From assembly GCF_024102715.1 (NCBI RefSeq), contig NZ_JAGFJM010000080.1, positions 1 to 42,866 of the forward strand: a stretch of DNA of 42,866 nucleotides, written 5' to 3'. The notes below the pieces were generated by a model. It was not told the DNA's origin. It ran no database searches and saw only the letters and a program-made list of their open reading frames with translations. This stretch comes from Nitrosomonas communis. GTDB taxonomy: Bacteria; Pseudomonadota; Gammaproteobacteria; Burkholderiales; Nitrosomonadaceae. Positions 10,198 to 18,845 of the stretch are shown one piece after another. Made by a program: the position numbers and the translations under genes. Within the stretch, counting starts at the first letter, position 1. Every line of letters starts with the position of its first letter.

Positions 10198-10226
10198 TTG
10201 GATCGGATCGTTTTCTAGTTTATAAA
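10198..10226 (+). promoter_or_regulatory. candidate sigma70 promoter for the ankyrin-repeat gene
   Basis: TTGGAT (10198-10203) and TATAAA (10221-10226) are separated by 17 bases, matching four and five of six consensus positions. The predicted start lies 35-75 bases before the possible ATG codons. No experimental support. Confidence 0.45.
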
Positions 10227-10307
10227 AAATAACACGGCTAAAAATAGGGTGCGTTATACTTGGCCACCATGACAAATAACGTTATTTCAGGCAAATTAAA
10301 GAAAGAT

Positions 10308-11279
10308 ATGAAATTTTTGTTCGAATCGCAATTCAAGCGTTTATTCTTTATGGCGATAGTCGCCATGCTGTTTATTCAGCCATTGCTGAGTTTTGCCAAC
10401 GAGGAAGCGGATTTTTCCAAAGAAAAAGATTTTCTCAAGGCAGCCTTGACGGGTGATGTTGCAACTGTCGAGAAGCTGCTGCAAGAGGGCGTAAAAATCG
10501 ATTTGCAGAATCCCGATGGGTTTACCGCGCTGGCGGTTGCTTCGCAGAATGGCCATACTGCTGTGGTGAATTTGCTGCTGGAAAAGAACGCAGCCTTTGA
10601 TCTGCAGAATGTTCAAGGCGGGACGGCATTGTTGCTGGCGTCTAAAAATGGCCATGAAGCCATCGTCGAGGCTTTGCTGGCAAAAGGTGCCAAGCCGGAT
10701 CTGCAAAGCAAGAATGGCTTGTCGCCTCTGATAATTGCCGCAGCACTCGGTCATACGGCGATCGTCAATACTTTGCTGGCAAAAGGTGCCAGCCCAGATC
10801 TGCAAGATGAAAGCCAGACGACTGCGCTTCATCTGGCTGCGCAGAACGGTCACTTGGAAATTGTCAAAGCCCTGCTGGCAAAGGGAGCCAAGCCTGATGT
10901 GCAGGACGTCAACGGCGCTTCTGCGCTGATTCTGGCTGCTTTGTCTGGTCACCAGGCAATAGTCGAAACATTGCTGGCTAGTGGCGCCCAGCCTGACTTA
11001 AAGGCTAGTAATGATTTTACCGCGTTGATATTGGCTGCTCAGAATGGGCATATAGCTGTCGTTGAGACCTTGTTGGCAAAAGGAGCGAGTATCGACCAGC
11101 ATAATCAGGACGGTATCACTGCATTGATGTGGGCAGCGCTCCATGAGCATGAAGATATGGTCAAATTGTTGTTAGCGAAAGGTGCCAATCCCACGCTCAA
11201 GAGTGTGAGTGGCAAGACCGCGCTGGAAATTGCCAATAATCCGGCGATCATTGAATTGCTTAAAGCTGCAAAAAATTAA
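10308..11279 (+). CDS. Secreted ankyrin-repeat protein
   Basis: An exported protein of about 323 residues built from nine ankyrin repeats of 33 residues (consensus TALxLAAxNGHxxIVxxLLAKGAxPDLQ), the last a partial cap ending in AIIELLKAAKN. The signal peptide is KFLFESQFKRLFFMAIVAML plus a hydrophobic run to LLSFA, so it is probably periplasmic. I prefer ATG 10308 because it places the basic region and hydrophobic core at the N-terminus; in-frame ATG 10269 is the alternative. Ankyrin repeats mediate protein binding and the partner is unknown. The repeats are near-identical in places (LLAKGAKPD), suggesting recent internal duplication. Confidence 0.85.
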   Translation: MKFLFESQFKRLFFMAIVAMLFIQPLLSFANEEADFSKEKDFLKAALTGDVATVEKLLQEGVKIDLQNPDGFTALAVASQNGHTAVVNLLLEKNAAFDLQNVQGGTALLLASKNGHEAIVEALLAKGAKPDLQSKNGLSPLIIAAALGHTAIVNTLLAKGASPDLQDESQTTALHLAAQNGHLEIVKALLAKGAKPDVQDVNGASALILAALSGHQAIVETLLASGAQPDLKASNDFTALILAAQNGHIAVVETLLAKGASIDQHNQDGITALMWAALHEHEDMVKLLLAKGANPTLKSVSGKTALEIANNPAIIELLKAAKN

Positions 11280-11283
11280 GCAG

Positions 11284-11405
11284 GCTTTTCTGATTCAGGA
11301 AAGCGGGCTGAATCTGTGACAACACAGTTTCGCCAGAAAATTGGCGTCACTTGCTTATGATCTGGTGCTTTGCAATAACGGGCTATTTCACCAGCTCATA
11401 AGCAA
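11284..11405. other. cluster of hairpins between ankyrin gene and ftsK
   Basis: Four inverted repeats follow each other: gcttttct/aggaaagc (about 11284-11304), ctgtg/cacag (loop acaa), cgcca/tggcg (loop gaaaat), and a 17-base pair of arms at 11351-11367 and 11389-11405 that pair at 16 of 17 positions around a 21-base loop. No T-run follows, so a classical intrinsic terminator is not supported. It could be an ftsK leader, a structured RNA or a dispersed palindrome. The remaining sequence to 11497 is AT-rich with a TATAAT at 11445-11450 but no convincing -35. Confidence 0.5.
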
Positions 11406-11497
11406 ATCAACCGATAACGGCAAGAGCTTGCCTGGGAATTTCTATATAATCTTCATAATATTAAACTCGTTTTTGTTGCTATATTCCTGATATTTGC

Positions 11498-13828
11498 ATG
11501 AGTGCTGTCAATAAACCGATGGCGAGGAAAGTGAATAGCAATCCTCTGCCTCCGAGAATCACCAAATTATTACGAGAAGCTGCTTGCCTGATATTGAGTG
11601 GTGTCGCGCTTTATCTGATATTAATTTTTATGAGCTTTGACCGCGCTGATCCTGGCTGGTCACATAGCGATCATAGCGATCAAATCGGTAATGCCGGGGG
11701 CAGAGCGGGTGCCTGGCTGGCTGATTTGCTGCTTTATCTGTTTGGTGCTTCTGCCTGGTGGTGGGTGGTTTTTTTCCTCTCGGCAGTGCTGTGGAGTTAC
11801 CGCCGCATCGATATTGCCAGCATTTTTGATCCACGTGCGCTGCTTATTTCGCTGATGGGCTTCATGATGCTGCTTACTGCCAGCAGTGGCTTTGAGTCGC
11901 TTCGTTTCCATACAATTAACATATCGCTACCCTTGGTGCCGGGAGGCGTGCTGGGTGAAATTCTGGGCAAAAATCTTTCCCTGATACTCGGCTTTACTGG
12001 CGCATCGCTCGGGCTGGTCATTTTGATGGCAATCGGTTTCAGTCTTTTTTCGGGATTGTCCTGGGTGCGTATTACTGAAAAAATAGGCGAGGCCATTGAA
12101 GAATCCTGCTTTTCTCTGTGGGATCGTTTGATCATGTTGCGAGACCGCCGTGCCGAGGTAGCAGCTTCTTCTTCGTTGATGCCTTTCCAGGAAGAAAAGA
12201 AACCAGCGACTAAAGAGGATTATCGCAAGCCTGTTGAACCTGCTTCTGCTTTGCGGATAGAACTGCCTGAGTCTGTTATTCAGAAACCTGCGCGCGTTGT
12301 CAAAGAAAAGCCGGCGTCTTCTGTCTTTACCGATTCTTCTGATGCACTTCTGCCGCCACTCGATTTGCTGGATGAGCCGCAAAAAAATGTTGAACTGCTG
12401 TCCAGCGACACGCTGGAATTTACCTCGCGCTTGATTGAACGCAGGCTGCAGGAGTTTGGTGTGGAAGTCAAAGTGGTGTCAGCTCATCCTGGCCCGGTCA
12501 TTACCCGCTATGAAATAGAGCCTGCAGTCGGAGTTAAAGGCAATCAGATCATCAATCTGGTCAAGGATTTGGCGCGTGCGCTGTCCGTTGCAAGCATCCG
12601 CGTGGTCGAGACCATTCCCGGGAAAACCACCATGGGTTTGGAGATTCCCAATCCCAAGCGGCAAATGGTGCGTTTGCATGAAATCCTGAGTTCCCAGCCC
12701 TACGCTGATATGGCATCACCGTTGACTATTGCACTCGGCAAGGATATCAGCGGACGTCCGATCGTCTCTGATCTCGCTAAAATGCCGCATGCGCTGGTAG
12801 CGGGAACAACTGGTTCCGGAAAGTCGGTTGCGATCAATGCAGTCATCCTGAGCCTGATTTACAAAGCCACACCTGAACAAGTCCGCTTGATTCTGATCGA
12901 CCCGAAAATGCTGGAGCTTTCTGTGTATGAAGGGATTCCCCACCTGCTGACATCGGTGGTGACAGATATGCGCGAAGCGGCGAGCGCGCTCAACTGGTGC
13001 GTAGCTGAAATGGAGCGGCGTTATAAGCTGATGTCTTCCTTGGGAGTGCGTAATCTTGCCGGCTATAACCAGAAAGTCCGTGATGCCATAAAGAATGAGG
13101 AATTATTGATCAATCCGCTTACTGCGGCAGCCGATACGCCTACGCAATTGGAAGAAATGCCATTGATCGTCGTGGTGATCGATGAGTTGGCTGATCTGAT
13201 GATGATCATGGGCAAAAAAGTCGAGAAGTTGATTGCGCGGCTTGCGCAGAAAGCGCGTGCAGCCGGGATACATCTGTTGCTGGCAACGCAGCGCCCTTCC
13301 GTTGATGTCATCACGGGCCTGATCAAAGCCAATATTCCGACACGGATTGCTTTTCAGGTTTCCAGCAAAATCGACTCACGGACCATCCTGGATCAAATGG
13401 GTGCAGAAGCCTTGCTCGGCCAGGGCGATATGCTTTATCTACCGCCGGGCAGCGGCTACCCGCAGCGCGTCCACGGTGCATTCGTGGCTGATCATGAAGT
13501 ACACAAAGTGGTGGAATATCTCAAGGAACACGGTGAACCGCGCTATGTCGAGGAAGTGCTCAGGGCGGGTGATGAAGAGAGCGAGCTTGCTGGCGAGAAT
13601 GGTGAAACGGGCAGGCAGGCTGGGGGCGAGACGGATCCATTGTATGATGAAGCAGTGGCTATTGTGGTTAAATCGCGCCGTGCTTCGATTTCACTGGTGC
13701 AGAGACAACTGCGCATTGGCTACAACCGCGCAGCGCGCTTAATCGAAGAAATGGAACGCGCTGGTCTTGTTTCCGCCATGCAAAGTAATGGTAATCGGGA
13801 AGTATTGGCACCTAACCGGGATGACTAA
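11498..13828 (+). CDS. ftsK: DNA translocase FtsK
   Basis: The 776-residue DNA translocase that couples chromosome dimer resolution to septation. The N-terminal domain has about four membrane helices (residues 25-190). A short charged linker (about 200-300) leads to the motor: alpha/beta domains with Walker A GTTGSGKS at 436-443 and Walker [12 protein letters not shown] (D562/E563). A winged-helix gamma domain (from about residue 712, [20 protein letters not shown]) recognises KOPS sites. Length and linker are typical of betaproteobacterial FtsK rather than the long E. coli form. It heads an ftsK-lolA-rarA block seen in many proteobacteria. Confidence 0.96.
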   Translation: MSAVNKPMARKVNSNPLPPRITKLLREAACLILSGVALYLILIFMSFDRADPGWSHSDHSDQIGNAGGRAGAWLADLLLYLFGASAWWWVVFFLSAVLWSYRRIDIASIFDPRALLISLMGFMMLLTASSGFESLRFHTINISLPLVPGGVLGEILGKNLSLILGFTGASLGLVILMAIGFSLFSGLSWVRITEKIGEAIEESCFSLWDRLIMLRDRRAEVAASSSLMPFQEEKKPATKEDYRKPVEPASALRIELPESVIQKPARVVKEKPASSVFTDSSDALLPPLDLLDEPQKNVELLSSDTLEFTSRLIERRLQEFGVEVKVVSAHPGPVITRYEIEPAVGVKGNQIINLVKDLARALSVASIRVVETIPGKTTMGLEIPNPKRQMVRLHEILSSQPYADMASPLTIALGKDISGRPIVSDLAKMPHALVAGTTGSGKSVAINAVILSLIYKATPEQVRLILIDPKMLELSVYEGIPHLLTSVVTDMREAASALNWCVAEMERRYKLMSSLGVRNLAGYNQKVRDAIKNEELLINPLTAAADTPTQLEEMPLIVVVIDELADLMMIMGKKVEKLIARLAQKARAAGIHLLLATQRPSVDVITGLIKANIPTRIAFQVSSKIDSRTILDQMGAEALLGQGDMLYLPPGSGYPQRVHGAFVADHEVHKVVEYLKEHGEPRYVEEVLRAGDEESELAGENGETGRQAGGETDPLYDEAVAIVVKSRRASISLVQRQLRIGYNRAARLIEEMERAGLVSAMQSNGNREVLAPNRDD

Positions 13829-13863
13829 TCAATGCTTCCTTGCATGAATAAGGATCAGGTTGA

Positions 13864-14541
13864 ATGAATAACAAAAACATATGCAACACTACCGGCTCCA
13901 TCCAGATATTCTTGGTGAGAAGCAGCGTGACCCGATTGAGCCTGTTTTTGTTACTTTGCCTACTTCCCCTGGTTGCGCAGGCTGCCGCCATCGAGAGCCT
14001 CAGGACATTCGTTCAGCGCACACACACTTTCAAGGCTGTATTTGCCCAAACGTTGCTGGATAAAAACCTGCAGATTGTGCAGGAAGCCAGCGGTGTCATG
14101 ATGTTCGAGCGGCCAGGCAAATTCCGCTGGACCTATGACAAACCCTACCAGCAATTGATTGTCGGGGATGGTGCAAAAGTATGGTTTTATGATCAGGATC
14201 TCAATCAGGTCACGGTGCGTCAACTGGATCTAGCGATCGGCAGCAGTCCAGCTGCCTTGCTGGCCGGCAGCAGTACCATCGAACGGAATTTTGAGCTTAA
14301 AGAAATCGAGGTGCAGGATGAGATGGAGTGGCTGGAAGCTATCCCCAAGGCCAAAGAAAGCACCTTTGAGCTGATCCGCATGGGATTTTCGCGGAAGGGC
14401 GAATTGCGCGAAATGGTGCTGCGCGACAACTTCGGGCAATTTACTTTATTGGTATTTACTGATCTCGCTGCCAATCCTGTGCTCGCGCCTGATTTATTTC
14501 AGTTCTCCCCGCCGGAAGGGGCTGATGTGATCAGTGACTGA
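13864..14541 (+). CDS. lolA: Outer-membrane lipoprotein carrier protein LolA
   Basis: Periplasmic chaperone that takes lipoproteins from LolCDE to LolB at the outer membrane. A signal peptide ([17 protein letters not shown]) is followed by a mature domain with [17 protein letters not shown], the LolA signature [20 protein letters not shown] and a C-terminal [13 protein letters not shown]. The start is uncertain: ATG 13864 gives a long, polar 20-residue extension before the signal peptide, while GTG 13915 would give a conventional one. The stop overlaps the rarA GTG start by 8 bases. Position between ftsK and rarA is the usual one. Confidence 0.93.
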   Translation: MNNKNICNTTGSIQIFLVRSSVTRLSLFLLLCLLPLVAQAAAIESLRTFVQRTHTFKAVFAQTLLDKNLQIVQEASGVMMFERPGKFRWTYDKPYQQLIVGDGAKVWFYDQDLNQVTVRQLDLAIGSSPAALLAGSSTIERNFELKEIEVQDEMEWLEAIPKAKESTFELIRMGFSRKGELREMVLRDNFGQFTLLVFTDLAANPVLAPDLFQFSPPEGADVISD

Positions 14542-15856
14542 TCTGTTTGCACCGCAAAAACCCGCTGCCCCGCTGGCGGAACGCCTACGCCCCCAATCGC
14601 TGGATGAAATCATCGGTCAGGCGCATCTGTTAGGCGCTGGCAAACCCCTGCGGCTTGCTTTTGAATCCGGCAAACCGCACTCCATGATTTTGTGGGGACC
14701 GCCAGGCAGCGGAAAAACTACTCTGGCACGCCTGATGGCGCGCGTGTTTGAGGCTGAGTTTATTGCGTTGTCAGCAGTCCTGTCAGGCGTAAAGGATATT
14801 CGTGATGCGATCGAACGGGCGCAGCGCGTGCTGCAGCAATCAGGCCGCCACACCATTTTGTTCGTGGATGAAGTGCACCGCTTTAACAAGGCGCAACAGG
14901 ACGCTTTTCTGCCTTATGTCGAGCAGGGATTGATCACCTTTATCGGCGCCACTACGGAAAACCCTTCGTTTGAAGTCAATCGCGCACTGCTTTCACGTTC
15001 CCAAGTGTATGCGTTAAGCCCCTTATCTGAAGAGGAGCTAAAGCTTCTGTTTGAGCGCGCCTGTCAATCGGGTTTGCCAAAGCTGCATTTTTCCGAGGAA
15101 GCAAGAAATCTGCTGACCACCTTTGCTGATGGCGATGCGCGGCGTTTACTCAACTTGCTTGAGCAGGCAAATATCGCTGCCGAGACCGAAGGGGTGCGCG
15201 AGATCGATGTGGATTATCTGCGCAATATACTGTCGCGCAGCATGTGCCAGTTTGACAAAGGCGGCGATGAGTTTTACGACCAGATTTCAGCGTTGCACAA
15301 ATCGATCCGCGGTTCCTCTCCGGATGCCGCGCTTTACTGGATGTGCCGCATGCTCGATGGCGGCACCGATCCGCTTTATATCGGCCGGCGACTGATTCGT
15401 GCTGCGACGGAAGATATCGGCCTGGCCGATCCGCGCGCACTTACCATCACCCTCGATGCCTGTCATGCTTATGAACGCCTTGGCAGCCCGGAAGGCGAGC
15501 TCGCGCTGGCGCAGGCAGCGCTCTACCTGGCCTGCGCACCGAAAAGCAATGCGGCTTACCTTGCTTACAAAAAAGCCCGCGCCTTGGTCGAACACGATCA
15601 ATCGCGCCGCGTACCGATTCATTTGCGCAATGCGCCCACCAAACTCATGAAAGACATGGATTTCGGTAAAAATTACCGCTATGCGCATGATGAACCGGAA
15701 GCCTACGCCGCTGGTGAAAATTATTTTCCGGACGACATGCCGCCTACGGATTTCTATCAGCCTACTGCCTATGGACTGGAGGCAAAAATCGCCGAAAAAC
15801 TGACTCATCTGCGTCAATTGGACGCGCAGGCGAAGAAGCATAATCAGAAGAAATAA
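14534..15856 (+). CDS. rarA: Replication-associated recombination protein RarA (MgsA)
   Basis: An AAA+ ATPase of 440 residues related to clamp loaders and RuvB that acts at stalled replication forks. It shows Walker A GPPGSGKT (55-62), Walker [11 protein letters not shown] (about 108-117), sensor 1 in [14 protein letters not shown], arginine-finger region ALLSRSQVY, and the C-terminal MgsA tetramerisation domain ([31 protein letters not shown]). It starts at GTG 14534 inside the end of lolA. It ends 7 bases from the convergent CapA-like gene. Confidence 0.95.
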   Translation: MTDLFAPQKPAAPLAERLRPQSLDEIIGQAHLLGAGKPLRLAFESGKPHSMILWGPPGSGKTTLARLMARVFEAEFIALSAVLSGVKDIRDAIERAQRVLQQSGRHTILFVDEVHRFNKAQQDAFLPYVEQGLITFIGATTENPSFEVNRALLSRSQVYALSPLSEEELKLLFERACQSGLPKLHFSEEARNLLTTFADGDARRLLNLLEQANIAAETEGVREIDVDYLRNILSRSMCQFDKGGDEFYDQISALHKSIRGSSPDAALYWMCRMLDGGTDPLYIGRRLIRAATEDIGLADPRALTITLDACHAYERLGSPEGELALAQAALYLACAPKSNAAYLAYKKARALVEHDQSRRVPIHLRNAPTKLMKDMDFGKNYRYAHDEPEAYAAGENYFPDDMPPTDFYQPTAYGLEAKIAEKLTHLRQLDAQAKKHNQKK

Positions 15857-15863
15857 CCGTAGC

Positions 15864-17075
15864 CTAGTATACTGCCTTCAGCATCTGATCTGAGGTGAGT
15901 TCAATATGGCAATTAAATCTGCGGCTCTGTTCGTTTAGGGTATGTTGCAGCCAGCTTGCATCATCTTGTGAGGCACGGTTCAATTTAAAGCGTTTGATTT
16001 GCATTGGCGCCATTTCCAGTCCAGCCAGTTTGCCGGTAGCAGGCGCGATACTGGCAAAATACATCAGGGATAAATCGCCACGATAATATTCATGGCCGCC
16101 GATACCTTCATAATCATTCAGGAAATCACCGCAGCCGTACAGGATGAGCTTTCCCTTATACACTTCCAGGCCAAGAGGATGGTGGGAGGAATGGCCATGC
16201 AGGATGTCCACGCTGGCAGAGTCGATCAGCATATGGGCAAGCTCGATGTGTTCCTGGGGAATCTCATAGCCCCAGTTACCGCCCCAGTGGATGGAAAGCA
16301 CGGCAACATCACCAGGACGCTTGGATTGATGCACGATCGTTGCGATGTAATCAACCATCCTGCGGGATAAATCGGTTAACAAGTAGACGCCCGCTTTTCT
16401 GCTCTGCGCAGCCCATTCGCTTGAAATGCCGCTGGATATTGTGCCACAGGCAATGACAATGACTCGTCCTTTGGACGGAGCATCCAGAATGGCTGGGGAT
16501 TGCGCTTGCTGCAGGGTCGCGCCGGCCCCCGCGGTTTTGATGCCGGCGCTTGTTAATGCGTGCAGCGTTTCTGTCAAACCGGCATAGCCCCAGTCCAGTA
16601 TGTGATTGTTCGCCAGCACACAGCAATCTATTTTTGCGGCGGTGAGGCAGGCGATATTTTTGGGATGCATGCGGTAATTTATGCCTTTGTAGGGCCAATA
16701 GTTGTTGCTCGCAGTAACGCTCGTTTCTAAATTGATGATGCGCACGTCCGGCGCTGCTTGTTCTAGCCTGGACAGCGCATCGCCCCAGATGTAATCGAAA
16801 CTGACCGGTTTGGCGATCGTGCCATTGATTTCTTCGCCCAACTCGACATAGCGTTGCGCATTGCGGATATAGGGTTCATACAGTTGCGGCTCACTTGGAT
16901 GAGGTAATAATTGATCGATTCCTCTGCCCGTCATGACATCGCCACACAAAAACAGCGTGATAGGTGTTTCCATTGTAGGTTCTTCAGGATTGGTGGTTGA
17001 CATAGCTTGTTCCATACCGCTTGCCAGCGCCAGCAGCGTTGCTGATGATTGGAGCAGAAAATCTCGCCGTTTCAT
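15864..17075 (-). CDS. CapA-family metallophosphoesterase-like protein with Tat-type leader
   Basis: A 403-residue protein of the CapA/PgsA family (calcineurin-like fold, often tied to poly-gamma-glutamate synthesis but widespread in organisms without it). Metal-site motifs are present in order: LFLCGDVMTGRGID, IINLETSVT, VLANNHILDWGYAGL, SIHWGGNWGYE and LHGHSSHHPLGLEVY. The N-terminus KRRDFLLQ plus a hydrophobic stretch resembles a twin-arginine signal. A 121-bp inverted-repeat element begins 15 bases upstream of its start, so its promoter may lie in that repeat. No capBC genes are nearby, so the substrate is unknown. Confidence 0.85.
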   Translation of the reverse strand: MKRRDFLLQSSATLLALASGMEQAMSTTNPEEPTMETPITLFLCGDVMTGRGIDQLLPHPSEPQLYEPYIRNAQRYVELGEEINGTIAKPVSFDYIWGDALSRLEQAAPDVRIINLETSVTASNNYWPYKGINYRMHPKNIACLTAAKIDCCVLANNHILDWGYAGLTETLHALTSAGIKTAGAGATLQQAQSPAILDAPSKGRVIVIACGTISSGISSEWAAQSRKAGVYLLTDLSRRMVDYIATIVHQSKRPGDVAVLSIHWGGNWGYEIPQEHIELAHMLIDSASVDILHGHSSHHPLGLEVYKGKLILYGCGDFLNDYEGIGGHEYYRGDLSLMYFASIAPATGKLAGLEMAPMQIKRFKLNRASQDDASWLQHTLNEQSRRFNCHIELTSDQMLKAVY

Positions 17076-17089
17076 TGGGGCTAGCTAGT

Positions 17090-17210
17090 GGATCATTTCA
17101 GTAAAACCTCTGCTATTCGCAGTGAGATTCGAACTGCTAAGCAACTGACATTGACCTTCGACAGGCTCAGGCCGAGCGACATCTTGGTAAATATTTTACT
17201 GAAAAGATCC
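17090..17210. repeat. 121-bp MITE-like element, copy A
   Basis: The 17-base ends (17090-17106 and 17194-17210) are inverted repeats matching at 16 of 17 positions. The interior contains ttgaccttcgacaggctcag, a sequence type common in dispersed bacterial palindromes. A diverged copy in the opposite orientation lies at 38612-38734. No transposase gene is present. Confidence 0.7.
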
Positions 17211-17226
17211 GCCATCTCATGCTGAA

Positions 17227-17766
17227 TCAATTCAGTTTCAAAAAAGGATAACGCTTGCGCTGATCACGGCTCCATAGTGACAGACCTGCCTGCTGCGCGA
17301 CGATTTCAACATCCAGAATCACATCAGGATCATCGAAGGTGACTTTACCTGCTGCCCCTTGTGACCGTAGTTGTTCATCCAGATAGTCGCCAAGCAATCC
17401 AGCTTCATCCTGGCTTTTTATCGTGCCATGGAAACCACGGCGATGCATGCGCACATGAAAGCTGCGATGAGCCAATTGGGGCAAGAATGACTGGATGCAC
17501 TGCTTGGCTTTTTCCTCGAATGTTGCGACTGTTTGGAAAAAAAAGCCATGGGTGCAGGGGATGACGCGGCAGAACACATGCATATAAACCGGATCTGTTT
17601 GCATGTCTTGCCGGAAAGACTCGAGGAATGTTTCGATATCCGCAACCTTGAGGGTCAGCACATTATAAAAGGGTGTCTTGTCGACATGACCATAATTCGA
17701 CAGCAGCGCAAAGCCGTCCTTGAAGCGGTTTTCTGCGACAGTGACCACAACATTCCAGTCTTTCAT
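17227..17766 (-). CDS. Stand-alone THUMP-domain protein
   Basis: A 179-residue protein whose C-terminal half fits the THUMP RNA-binding domain: HVRMHRRGFHGTIKSQDEAG, then KVTFDDPDVILDVEIVAQQA with the typical (N/D)PD-hydrophobic strand, ending GLSLWSRDQRKRYPFLKLN. The N-terminal half (NVVVTVAENRFKDGFALLSN) resembles the domain that precedes THUMP in related proteins. THUMP domains usually deliver tRNA to a fused modifying enzyme, but no catalytic domain is fused here. It may act as an adaptor; the enzyme partner is not visible nearby. Confidence 0.72.
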   Translation of the reverse strand: MKDWNVVVTVAENRFKDGFALLSNYGHVDKTPFYNVLTLKVADIETFLESFRQDMQTDPVYMHVFCRVIPCTHGFFFQTVATFEEKAKQCIQSFLPQLAHRSFHVRMHRRGFHGTIKSQDEAGLLGDYLDEQLRSQGAAGKVTFDDPDVILDVEIVAQQAGLSLWSRDQRKRYPFLKLN

Positions 17767-18176
17767 GATGATTCACCTTCGCTCAGTATGTAATGAATGT
17801 TTGGCTTGATTATATGGAAAGGCACCGTCCTTCGGCACCCAATCATTGGAATGCCTGTATGTCCTGATGGTTCCTAAACTTCGATGTCATAGGTTGAAGG
17901 GGCATACATGATGTTGGCCGATAACGTTTTCCGGGCAAAGCAAAGGATGAGAAACAAATAGCTGTCTTTCGAACATGATCGACACCATGCCAAACGCGCG
18001 CGTCATTCTGAATATTTGTCGCAAAGACTAACAGGATCGGTGATAAGCTAGTTATTCCCATGAATTTCCCAAGGGTATGGAAATCGGGGGAAGGTGTTTA
18101 ACCTCACTGTCTCATTTTACTGATGAGATTCTGATTTCATGTCAACAACAATTCTTTTCATGAAGGAGTGTAAGTG
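17767..18176. other. 410-bp intergenic region
   Basis: It separates the divergent THUMP and DUF2780 genes. I see no conserved reading frame, no strong promoter pair and no convincing hairpin. A purine-rich aaggag at 18163-18168 is the ribosome site of the next gene. The 72-codon minus frame at 17843-18061 has no protein-like features. Confidence 0.5.
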
Positions 18177-18695
18177 ATGAAAACAATCAGATTGTTAAAC
18201 GTAAGTTTTGCATTAAGTATCGCGCTATTCCTGAGCAGTCATGTGCATGCGATTGATTTAGGCGATCTTTCAGGCGCAACTGATACCTTGCAACAAGGCA
18301 CACAGATGCTGGAAGGTGGCGGAACGGCCACAACAGCGGTGCCAGCAGCGGCTTCTAGCAGTGGATTGACCGGGTTATTGATGCAGCAATTAGGTGTAAC
18401 CCAGCCGCAAGCAGAAGGGGGGGCAGGGGCGCTGTTTCAGCTAGCCAAATCCAGAATGTCAAGCGGTGATTTTACAGCACTGAGCAATTCAGTTCCGGAG
18501 ATGCAAGGTTTATTGGCGGCTGCACCTGCCGCAAGCCCTCTCGGGGGTGGCGGTATGGCAGCTACTTTCCTGCAAATTGGCTTAAAGCCAGAGATGGTAC
18601 AGAAATTCGTACCCATCATGGTGCAGTACGTTGAAGGCAGTGGCGGCGGCACCGTTGCAGCCGCACTTAAATCAGCACTGATGGGTGGTATGTAG
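18177..18695 (+). CDS. DUF2780-family exported protein
   Basis: A 172-residue protein with a signal peptide (MKTIRLLNVSFALSIALFLS, cleavage near HVHA) and a low-complexity Gly/Ala/Ser linker. It then has the DUF2780 (VcgC/VcgE-like) core: LTGLLMQQLGVTQPQAEGGA, GALFQLAKSRMSSGDFTALS and a helical end with GLKPEMVQKFVPIMVQYVEG. ATG 18177 is chosen because aaggag lies 8 bases upstream; a GTG immediately before it is not needed. Function is unknown. It appears monocistronic, with a hairpin terminator 49 bases downstream. Confidence 0.8.
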   Translation: MKTIRLLNVSFALSIALFLSSHVHAIDLGDLSGATDTLQQGTQMLEGGGTATTAVPAAASSSGLTGLLMQQLGVTQPQAEGGAGALFQLAKSRMSSGDFTALSNSVPEMQGLLAAAPAASPLGGGGMAATFLQIGLKPEMVQKFVPIMVQYVEGSGGGTVAAALKSALMGGM

Positions 18696-18743
18696 TTTTT
18701 CGCTATGAAAAAGGGAGAACTTGTCAGGCTTGATAAGCATACT

Positions 18744-18770
18744 GAAGCGAGTCGGGTGGATACTCGCTTC
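18744..18770 (+). terminator. intrinsic terminator after the DUF2780 gene
   Basis: Perfect 9-bp stem gaagcgagt/actcgcttc with a 9-base loop, followed by ttcttta. It sits 49 bases after the stop codon, facing the same way as the gene. Confidence 0.7.
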
Positions 18771-18845
18771 TTCTTTATACGAATTTTTTTAGGATGAATT
18801 TTTGCAGGATATTTGGTGGCGCGCAGTTGATGCAGATGGAAAGCT

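Noticed and set aside
11284-11340. Rho-independent terminator after the ankyrin gene
   Set aside because: Stems are present but none is followed by a T-run.
17843-18061. 72-codon minus-strand frame in the intergenic region
   Set aside because: No ribosome site, no recognisable motif, and a composition unlike a folded protein.
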